A DNA stretch of 64,000 bases from Dendrophyllia cribrosa (lineage: Eukaryota > Cnidaria > Anthozoa > Scleractinia > Dendrophylliidae), in the NCBI GenBank assembly GCA_024195265.1, contig JAJLRJ010000001.1, forward strand, positions 60,444,289 to 60,508,288, given 5' to 3'. Shown here one piece after another: positions 57,006 to 64,000 of this stretch (its first letter is position 1; each line of letters starts with the position of its first letter). Under the pieces are notes generated by a model. The model worked only from the letters and a program-made list of their open reading frames with translations. It searched no databases and had not been told where the DNA came from. A program made the position numbers and the translations under genes.

Positions 57006-60000
57006 ATGGGAACTCAAGAGAGATGGGAAACCGCAAAACGCCTGCACTTGTGTTTTCGTTGCTTAGGAGGGGACCATCGTGGAGAAACGTGTATCAGAAG
57101 TAGAACATGCGGAATTAACAATTGCAAGGACACTCACAACAGATTATTACACTCAGAAAGCCGAGACTCGGAAAGCCGCGATCAAGCACAAGTAGATCGA
57201 AGTGAGCAGGCTGATATCCAGCAGACAAAAGAGGAAAACGGAACAATTCGTGGCATAACTGGTGCAAGCAGGGAAACGAATGCTGATTCCAAGAGAAATC
57301 TACTAGTCCACTTACCCTCTGAGAAGTCTGGTGATCGTCAACCAGAGAGATCGCACACCACAACAATAGCCGAATCCACACAAACGGGCGTTCTAGCATT
57401 GCGGACAGTACCTGTAGTTCTGAAGAATGGGCACCGTAAAATTAAAGCAAATGCCTTGCTTGATGAAGCCTCAACAAAGACGTACATTAACGCTGACGTA
57501 GCAGCTGAACTTGGTCTGCAGGGAAAGCCACAGAAAGTCACCGTTAACGTTCTAAATGGGCAAATCGAGACCTTCGAAACTATGCCAGTTACAGTTCAAC
57601 TCGAGAGTTTGGACGCTAGCGTGAAGACAACCGTCAGTGCATTCACAGCAGAGAAGGTCACAGGAAACATGGAAGCAATCGACTGGGGAAAGTGTGCAGC
57701 GAAGTGGACCCATTTGAAAAATATACAGTTCCCGAATCCTGGACCTAACCCTATTGTGGACATGTTAATAGGGGTCGATTACGCCGATCTACATTACTCG
57801 ATTAAGGACGTTCGAGGCAGACCAGGCGAGCCCTTGGCCAGACTAACTCCCTTGGGTTGGACGTGTGTTGGGCCCCCTAATGGCCTGAAGGGTGGAGACT
57901 TGCAGACGAGTTTCGTGCAAACTTACTTTATCCAAGAACATCGAGAAGACTCAGATGAGATTAGTGGCCTGCTTCGAAAATTCTGGGACGTAGAAAGTTC
58001 TGGGACGTTGAAAGATGCACAAGTCCTCAATTCGGATGACAAGTTAGCCTTAGAGAAAGTTCAGAAGTCCATTAAGTACGTAGAAGGAAAATATCAAGTG
58101 GATATTCCCTGGAAGAATGACGAGCCTGAACTACCAGATAATTACGACATGGCGTTGCGTCGGCTGTTTAACACTGAAAAGCGGTTATTGAAAAGTCCAG
58201 AGATTGGAGAAGCCTACTCAAACAGTATCACTCAGTACCTTGACAAGGGATACATTCGAAAGATAGACCCAGCCGAGAAGAAACCGTCAAAGAAGTGGTA
58301 CTTGCCTCACTTTCCCGTTGTCAGGCCGGATAGAGCTACAACGAAAACTCGTATTGTATTTGACGCGTCTGCCAAGTGCAAAGGAATCTCCTTGAATGAC
58401 ACTATTTACCAAGGACCAAAGTTACAGAAAGATTTGAATGATGTGTTACTTCGTTTCCGCAGACACCCGGTAGCGTTAATCTGTGACATTGCCGAGATGT
58501 ATTTGAGAATTGGAGTCGCGCCAAAAGACCGACCATATCTGCGCTTCCTGTGGAGATCCTTGGATCAAGGGAAGGAACCTGAAGAGTACGAGTTCAACCG
58601 AGTGGTGTTTGGAGTCAACTCGTCACCATTTCAAGCTCAATTCGTGGTTCAAACACATGCTGAGAAACATAAGGATGAATTCCCAATGGCCGCCGAAACG
58701 GTGCTCAAATCTACCTACATGGACGATAGTATGGACTCGGTGTCCGACGAGAATCAGGCCATAAAACTATACGAAGAGTTAGACAAGCTGTGGGCCTTGG
58801 CGGGCATGCGCGCTCGGAAATGGTTGTCAAACTCGTCTAAGCTTCTTGAAAGGATCCCGATTGAAGACAGAGCATCACAAGTTCACCTTGACACTGATGG
58901 AGTACCAATGGTGAAGACGCTTGGAGTTAAGTGGTTACCAGACGAAGACGTGTTTACATTCAAGGCAAATCCTCCAGAGAAAGGCTTTGAACTTACCAAA
59001 CGAAACTTTCTGAAGAAGATCGCCAAGTTATTCGATCCAGCTGGTTTCTTAGCGCCATTTATCATTCGCGCGAAAGTTCTACTGCAAGAGATGTGGGCCG
59101 CAGGTCTTGATTGGGACGAGCTCTTCGTGGGAGACTTAGCTAACAAAGCACGGAAATGGTTCAGTGAATTAGAGGATCTACCCGAGATCAAAGTTCCTAG
59201 ATGTCTACGCTTGGGACAAAAAGAGGAATTGCTTTTAGAGACTCTGCATACGTTTGTAGACGCCTCACAAGACGCGTATGGAGCTGCTGTCTTCTCAAGA
59301 GTACAATACAAGAGTGGACTGACATCAAAAAGGCTAGTCGCCGCCAAGACAAGAGTGGCGCCGCTTTCTACGACAAGTATCCCGAGATTAGAATTGATGG
59401 CAGCGGTTCTCGGGCTCAGGATAACAGAATCAATTTCCAAAACGTTGAACAGTGCTCTGAATCAAGCAACCTTCTGGTCTGATAGTATGAACGTGTTGTG
59501 GTGGGTTAGAGGACGAAGTCGTTTATTCAAGCCTTTTGTTGCGAACCGCGTGGGGGAGATCCAGAGTCTTACCAATCCTAAGCAGTGGCGATTCGTGCCA
59601 ACCAAGGAGAATCCAGCTGATTTTGTCACCAGGGGCTTACAACTATCAGAACTGGCTAAGAGCGAAAAGTGGTGGAACGGTCCAGATTTCCTGGGAGAAG
59701 ACGAATCTGAATGGCCTGTCAATCGAGTCGACATAGAGCCGAAATCTGAACAAACGGAAATCAAGAAGACACACAGAGTATCGTCGACACGAGCAAATCA
59801 CCTTGGTGAAGAACGAACAATGATTTCAGTTGAAGATGATGAACACTCGTGGCATTTGAATCCCAAGCGATTTTCAAGCTGGAAGAGATTCACAAGAATT
59901 CATGCATGGGTTCGTCGTTTCATAGACAACTGCAGACTTCACAAGAAAGAAAGTGGAGAACTGACGCCAGGCGAAATTGAAGACGCAGAGATTCAAGCGA

Positions 60001-61325
60001 TTAAAGGTGCTCAACAGGAGGCTTTTCCTGAGGAGTATTCGGCACTTCACCGCCAAAAAGAGCTTCCCAAGAACAGTAAATTACTCGGGTTAAACCCAAG
60101 ATTAGATGAAGAAGGTCCGATAAGATGTGATGGTCGCCTTAAATATGCAGAGTTCCTGTCACAAGATGCTCGATTTCCTGTAATCCTGCCTCGCAAAAAC
60201 CAAGTCACAAAGTTGATTGTTAAGCATTATCATGAGAAAGGAAAGCATGCAAGTGGCACAAATCAGACATTGGCAGCCTTATCAACCCGATTTTGGATAA
60301 TATCTGGGCGTGAAGAAATTAGAGAATGGGAGAAGGAGTGCAACACGTGCAGAAGACGAAAAGCCAAAGCTGCAAAGCAAATCATGGCCCCTCTTCCACA
60401 GATTAGACTCCGAGTGGCACTTCGAGCGTTCGCCCAGACAGCTGTAGATTTCGGTGGTCCTTTTATCACTGTCCAAGGAAGGAGAACAAAGAGACAGAAA
60501 CGTTACTTGTGCTTGTTCACCTGCTTAGCAACGAGAGCAGTTCACCTTGAAATGGCCTATGGTCTTGATACAGATTCATTCCTAAACGCCTTCTACAGGA
60601 TGGTCAATCGAAGAGGTCTTCCCAGAGAAATGTTATCTGACAATGGTGGTAACTTTGTTAGGGCCAACAAAGAATTGCGCGAATTAATTGAAGTGCTTGA
60701 CCAAGACAGAATCAGTGCATCAACAGCGAATCAAGGTGTTACCTGGCACTTCAATCCTCCATTAGCACCCCATTTTGGTGGCGTACACGAGACAATGATC
60801 AAGGCGGCAAAACGAGCTGTGTATGCAATCCTGAGTAACGCAGATATCACTGACGAAGAGTTATCAACAGCATTTACAGGGGCAGAAGCGCTTTTAAACT
60901 CGAGGCCTCTCACTTATCAGTCCGCAAATCCGGATGATGACGTACCATTAACGCCCAACCACTTCTTGATTGGTCAGATTGGTGGACAGTTTGCCCCAGA
61001 ATCGGTAGACGAGACCACATACAGTCCCAAGAAACGATGGAGGAGAGTACAGGAATTAGTCAGGCACTTTTGGCATCGATGGTTGCGCGAATGGCTTCCA
61101 AGTCTCAATGTCAGGAGAAGGTGGATGGATGGCAAGCAAGACCTTCAAGTCGGGGAAGTAGTTCTAGTGATTTCACCCAACACGCCACGAGGACAGTGGC
61201 CTCTTGGAAAGGTGGTCGAAGTTTACTCAGGACAAGATGGACACGTCAGAGTCGCGAAAGTTCAAGTCGGAAGGAGTCAACTAACCAGGCCTATTACAAA
61301 GCTATGCCAATTGGAACTATCCTAG
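57006..61325 (+). CDS. BEL/Pao pol polyprotein (open frame)
   Basis: 1439 codons without a stop, in the same frame as the end of gag; the chosen ATG simply follows the TAA at 56955, and the natural protein would be part of Gag-Pol. Order: Cys/His knuckles (CFRCLGGDHRGETC, about residues 16-30), aspartic protease with LLDEASTKTYI (about 149), reverse transcriptase with CDIAEMYLRIGV (about 490) and YMDD (about 569), RNase H (FVDASQDAYGAAVF, about 748; WSDSMNVL), integrase with an HH-CC zinc site (HYHEKGKH...CNTCRRRK) and catalytic D (AVDFGGPF), D (SDNGG) and E (GGVHE, 49 residues later), then a DUF5641-like tail (TPNHFLIG, WMDGKQDLQVGEVV). The protease motif has DEAS where D-[ST]-G is usual. 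Confidence 0.93.
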   Translation: MGTQERWETAKRLHLCFRCLGGDHRGETCIRSRTCGINNCKDTHNRLLHSESRDSESRDQAQVDRSEQADIQQTKEENGTIRGITGASRETNADSKRNLLVHLPSEKSGDRQPERSHTTTIAESTQTGVLALRTVPVVLKNGHRKIKANALLDEASTKTYINADVAAELGLQGKPQKVTVNVLNGQIETFETMPVTVQLESLDASVKTTVSAFTAEKVTGNMEAIDWGKCAAKWTHLKNIQFPNPGPNPIVDMLIGVDYADLHYSIKDVRGRPGEPLARLTPLGWTCVGPPNGLKGGDLQTSFVQTYFIQEHREDSDEISGLLRKFWDVESSGTLKDAQVLNSDDKLALEKVQKSIKYVEGKYQVDIPWKNDEPELPDNYDMALRRLFNTEKRLLKSPEIGEAYSNSITQYLDKGYIRKIDPAEKKPSKKWYLPHFPVVRPDRATTKTRIVFDASAKCKGISLNDTIYQGPKLQKDLNDVLLRFRRHPVALICDIAEMYLRIGVAPKDRPYLRFLWRSLDQGKEPEEYEFNRVVFGVNSSPFQAQFVVQTHAEKHKDEFPMAAETVLKSTYMDDSMDSVSDENQAIKLYEELDKLWALAGMRARKWLSNSSKLLERIPIEDRASQVHLDTDGVPMVKTLGVKWLPDEDVFTFKANPPEKGFELTKRNFLKKIAKLFDPAGFLAPFIIRAKVLLQEMWAAGLDWDELFVGDLANKARKWFSELEDLPEIKVPRCLRLGQKEELLLETLHTFVDASQDAYGAAVFSRVQYKSGLTSKRLVAAKTRVAPLSTTSIPRLELMAAVLGLRITESISKTLNSALNQATFWSDSMNVLWWVRGRSRLFKPFVANRVGEIQSLTNPKQWRFVPTKENPADFVTRGLQLSELAKSEKWWNGPDFLGEDESEWPVNRVDIEPKSEQTEIKKTHRVSSTRANHLGEERTMISVEDDEHSWHLNPKRFSSWKRFTRIHAWVRRFIDNCRLHKKESGELTPGEIEDAEIQAIKGAQQEAFPEEYSALHRQKELPKNSKLLGLNPRLDEEGPIRCDGRLKYAEFLSQDARFPVILPRKNQVTKLIVKHYHEKGKHASGTNQTLAALSTRFWIISGREEIREWEKECNTCRRRKAKAAKQIMAPLPQIRLRVALRAFAQTAVDFGGPFITVQGRRTKRQKRYLCLFTCLATRAVHLEMAYGLDTDSFLNAFYRMVNRRGLPREMLSDNGGNFVRANKELRELIEVLDQDRISASTANQGVTWHFNPPLAPHFGGVHETMIKAAKRAVYAILSNADITDEELSTAFTGAEALLNSRPLTYQSANPDDDVPLTPNHFLIGQIGGQFAPESVDETTYSPKKRWRRVQELVRHFWHRWLREWLPSLNVRRRWMDGKQDLQVGEVVLVISPNTPRGQWPLGKVVEVYSGQDGHVRVAKVQVGRSQLTRPITKLCQLELS

Positions 61326-61490
61326 AGGATGCGAAGGATTATCAACGCTGTATCAAGAGATCTAATCGTCTAAAGTTGCGGGTAACGATTATGACGACGA
61401 TGAACAGAGACATTTCCAATCAAATTATTACAGGACTAATAGGAACATTCTCTCCTAAAAACGTTATGTTGATATGCTATGGCATATCAA

Positions 61491-61503
61491 CGAGGGGGAG
61501 GAA
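61491..61503 (+). promoter_or_regulatory. Polypurine tract
   Basis: GAGGGGGAGGAA directly before the 3' LTR, the expected plus-strand primer site. Confidence 0.8.
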
Positions 61504-61823
61504 TGGACACGAGAAAATTCGGAGAATCTAAGAACGTTAATCTTAATTAATATGTAGTTTTTTTGTGAGAATAATTGAGTTGGGTTACGTAATGTTTCGC
61601 ACATTCTTTCGTATTATTTCGAATATGATTACCGTCTTTTGTATTAGTCTTTTGTTTTTGTTCACATATTTAAGCAACATAACTTCAGTTTGAATTCAAT
61701 TGGAATCGAGTTCGGTCGGGACAACTTAGAGGACGTTTATTTTTAAAGGTTGTATTTTCGAAGATTATCGTGTGTTACAAAAGTTCAAGTAGTGGAAAAA
61801 TAAAATGTTCAATCTCGTGAACA
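61504..61823 (+). repeat. 3' LTR of the BEL/Pao element
   Basis: 320 bp, the same ends as the 5' LTR, with two substitutions. Followed by the CTGGC duplication. Confidence 0.97.
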
Positions 61824-61889
61824 CTGGCCACCTCTTCCCTCTTCCCCAGTCCGCGCTCGGCTCGTTTCGCTCGCCGATTTTGCCCAATA

Positions 61890-62031
61890 GACCTTTCCCG
61901 CATTCCACTCCAGTGAGCACACACAATGAAACGAGGTCGAGGCTTGGGTGGACAATTCCATACAAATCACTGTATTTTGTCCACCCCAGCCTCGAGTTGG
62001 TGCCTTTGTTCACAGGAATGCGGGAAAGGTC
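61890..62031. mobile_element. 142-bp TA-flanked element, copy 2
   Basis: GACCTTTCCCGCATTCC and its inverse; TA at 61888-61889 and 62032-62033. Same length as copy 1 (10621-10762) with only scattered differences. It is inserted in the right half of the 55203-62063 element. A second palindrome (CGAGGCTTGGGTGGACAA / TTGTCCACCCCAGCCTCG) fills the centre. Confidence 0.88.
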
Positions 62032-62072
62032 TATTCCCCCAAAAGAAGCGTGTTCACAGGCTACTTTACTGT

Positions 62073-62881
62073 ATTTCAAGCTACTTTCATAATGGCGATT
62101 TTTTCAGTCTATATTAGGGGCAAAATGTCTCCACGACATTCAGAACATGTTCGAGCCGAAAAGTGCGACTATTTTCAAGTACTTTCCAAGAGAATGACTA
62201 CAGCTACCGTCCATATCATGATATACGACAAAAAAAAAGATACAGGGCAAACAAACACAAAAACATTAAATTCAATCTGGCCGACACAGTTTTTCATGAC
62301 GAAGATTCTGCAACAAGTGTCCGATAAGCAAACAAATAGTTCTGACATCATGCTGTTACTCAGTACATGGACTTATTTCACCAAGTAAAGCAACATTGCA
62401 GCAAACAACTCATACCGTTGCATTGCTAAATTTATTACATAATTTGCAATTCACCGTTATATTCATGACATTCGTAAAATAACTATTTACAGACTCTTAG
62501 GCATTCTGTTTTGGCCCACAAACCAAGATCACCTCGACGATTCAAGCGTCAACTATATTACACAGAACAATAAAAACATCTTGCGTATATACATGTCAGA
62601 TAGTCGTCATCCAATCGCAATAGTGTTTAGCTTCAAATATGAATTTCCATAAAGTGGTAATAACGTATTTCTGGTCAAAAGCGTTGGTTGTCAATGACCA
62701 GCCCCAAACACAAGTGACCACAGTTTATCAGTTCCAGCTTTATCGGTTCCAAACAGAAGAGTAGAGACTTGGAAGAAGTTATCTTCCGAACAACGAAGTG
62801 TTATCAAATTCAGTGCAATTCAGGGCTGGCCAAGGACTGATGTGGTACCTCATATAACTGTTCTTTAAGTGTCTCTTGTCA
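62073..62881 (-). other. Probable 3' UTR of the - strand gene, otherwise no gene
   Basis: No - strand coding continues after the stop at 62882. A - strand AATAAA lies at about 62429-62434. The right end of the split element borders it. Confidence 0.4.
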
Positions 62882-62995
62882 TCAAAACCATTGGAATTGA
62901 GTAGCTTTTTCTGGCGTAGTGTCTGTCTCAGCAGATTTGTCATCTTCCGCCTCATCCTTTGGGAACAAATCAGGAAACCTAAAGGTAGCACTGGC
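62882..62995 (-). CDS. Last coding exon of an unidentified gene (partial)
   Basis: After a TGTGTTTTCCAG acceptor (AG at 62996-62997) a - strand frame reads ASATFRFPDLFPKDEAEDDK and on to an acidic, Thr-rich tail ending QFQWF and TGA: 37 residues in phase 0. The acidic C-terminus, clean acceptor and stop argue for a real exon. The remaining exons would lie to the right; a possible one on the - strand at about 63410-63497 (EGLLGTTGLTVKTLAKKKS) follows a CTTTACAG acceptor, but its donor is unclear. Not recognised. Confidence 0.45.
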   Translation of the reverse strand, partial: ASATFRFPDLFPKDEAEDDKSAETDTTPEKATQFQWF

Positions 62996-62999
62996 CTGG

Positions 63000-64000
63000 A
63001 AAACACACACAAAAGGACCAGATAAGAGACCTGTCTCCTACGCAGCCGTTTTTTTGGTCGTTTAAGAACGGCTATGCAGGAGAATCATACGAAACAAGCC
63101 TATTATAACAAATCTGAGGGCTTGGTGCTAGAGGGGAGTAAATGATGATTTTCCAAGACACAACAAAAGGCTTCAAAATGTCTAGTTTTTTTGCATGCAC
63201 TGCAGAATATGTATCAACATTAATGTTTTTATTCTTTCGCTCAAAGACTAAATTGCTAAGATTTTCGCGATAGCAATGACCATTATTTTTGTACTGGCCT
63301 TTTGCTATGGCAAAACATTCAGAAATACAATTGACCTTCAGGCAATTCACAAAAATATAATATACATCAAAGTTTAACACACAAAATCTGTAGTGCATCC
63401 AAACACTGGGGAGGTTTGCAGCTTTTCTTCGATTTTTTTTTTGCCAAAGTCTTCACAGTCAACCCTGTTGTACCAAGCAGCCCTTCATCTGTAAAGTAGC
63501 CTGTGGGCAGGCACCGAAAACGGAGAGAAAACGGGAAAAGAGAGGAGAGAAGGCAGATAAGCTCTCTTCTTTTCCCCCCCTCTTCTCGTGGTTTGTGAAT
63601 ATTTTTTCCCATCTCTCAAAGCATCTGCCACGGAGGTGCAGTGTTGTAGTGGTTGGCATGTATAAATGGGTACTGTTGACAAAATGCTGGTGGTAACCCT
63701 AACATGGACTAGCATGCTACCCAGGGGGAAGTAGCAATATATACTAGTTGCTACATGCCACAGAAACTGCGTTAAACTCCGGCTAGTGGTTGTCCTGTGG
63801 CTCGTTTGAGACCTTACCTAAGTATCTGCCAGACAGACTGCTGGTAAGATTTTTATTTAAAGTGTGTATGACAGATATTTTTTTATTTGCTTGATGGAAT
63901 CTACATGGCGTTCTGATAAGAAAGTCGAAAACAGTTTTTCGACATCGATTTTTCTTGTCCGTGATTTAGCCGTCTAAAAATGTGAAATTTCACTTCCGGT
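63000..64000. other. Intron or intergenic sequence with SINE-like segment
   Basis: CGTTTTTTTGGTCGTTTAAGAACGGC at 63044-63068 is a palindrome. 63498-63600 resembles one end of the TAGCCTGTG family. About 63640-63835 looks like a SINE: TGTTGTAGTGGTTGGC (A-box-like), AGCATGCTACCCAGGGGGAA and GTGGCTCGTTTGAGACCTTA, a layout I associate with SINE bodies in marine invertebrates. Confidence 0.35.

Larger units (their letters stand above)
55259..61823 (+). mobile_element. BEL/Pao LTR retrotransposon, recent insertion
   Basis: The 320-bp LTRs (55259-55578 and 61504-61823) begin TGGACACGAG and end CTCGTGAACA. I count two differences, so insertion was recent. The target duplication is CTGGC (55254-55258, 61824-61828). 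The layout is LTR, primer site, gag, pol (protease, RT, RNase H, integrase), purine tract, LTR. Gag carries a frameshift and two in-frame stops; the long pol frame is open. Belongs to the BEL/Pao group by DUF1759-type gag, RT and the C-terminal DUF5641-like region. Confidence 0.97.
55203..62063. mobile_element. Short inverted-repeat element split by two later insertions
   Basis: TAGCCTGTGAACA at 55203 and its inverse TGTTCACAGGCTA ending 62063, with CTTTCCTGT / CTTTACTGT outside (55194-55202, 62064-62072; 8 of 9 match). Without the BEL element and the 142-bp element it is only about 150 bp, with a GCGAGCGAAGCGAG / CTCGTTTCGCTCGC inverted core. The 9-bp duplication suggests a Mutator-type origin. 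A partial end of this family may lie at 63500. Confidence 0.75.

Noticed and set aside
61037..61531. 164-codon + strand frame
   Set aside because: Overlaps the end of BEL pol in another frame and runs into the LTR; no domain.

Overview
The window is AT-rich animal DNA: spliced genes with GT-AG introns, TATA-driven promoters, and a very heavy, diverse load of transposable elements. The gene set (an achaete-scute bHLH gene, an insulin-like peptide gene, a Mutator-like/exonuclease gene) together with Penelope, BEL/Pao, pogo-type and foldback DNA elements fits a cnidarian, probably an anthozoan such as a stony coral. That assignment is an inference from content, not from a marker gene.

Left part (1-6.5 kb): a broken gene on the + strand with a Mutator-like transposase domain followed by a DEDDh 3'-5' exonuclease domain. 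Its exonuclease exon carries a frameshift and three separate insertions, each with its own target duplication (9, 8 and 5 bp); reading across them recovers all three exonuclease motifs and the last exon. From 6.5 to 15.4 kb I see no gene. There are foldback elements and a set of terminal-inverted-repeat elements that carry a tRNA-like core.

The best gene find is on the - strand at 15.9-23.3 kb: an insulin-family hormone precursor. A B-chain exon (20233-20425) and an A-chain exon (16220-16374) splice in phase 1 inside the C-peptide, with KR cleavage sites on both sides. A TATA box and a probable non-coding first exon lie at 23.14-23.28 kb. Its 3.9-kb intron is packed with repeats: a tRNA-like SINE, gag-like fragments, a 39-G run, a GGCG/CGCC hairpin array and a G-rich 7-bp minisatellite.

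Middle part (24-43 kb): a 990-bp pogo/Tigger-type element; a 3.3-kb composite Penelope insertion made of two copies joined head to head inside one 14-bp duplication; large foldback elements; and more short elements with clear target duplications. No host gene is seen there.

43.6-46 kb holds an achaete-scute family transcription factor gene with a TATA/CCAAT promoter and a strong splice donor that would replace the C-terminus with an exon at 45109-45207. A second promoter-like segment lies at 46.4-46.7 kb. A ~110-bp satellite at 50.2-51.2 kb is related to one in the insulin-gene intron.

Right part: a nearly intact, recent BEL/Pao LTR retrotransposon (55259-61823; 320-bp LTRs with two differences; 5-bp duplication) sits inside an older short element that also received a 142-bp TA-flanked element. 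Beyond it, the last coding exon of an unidentified - strand gene is at 62882-62995, and the rest of that gene lies to the right.
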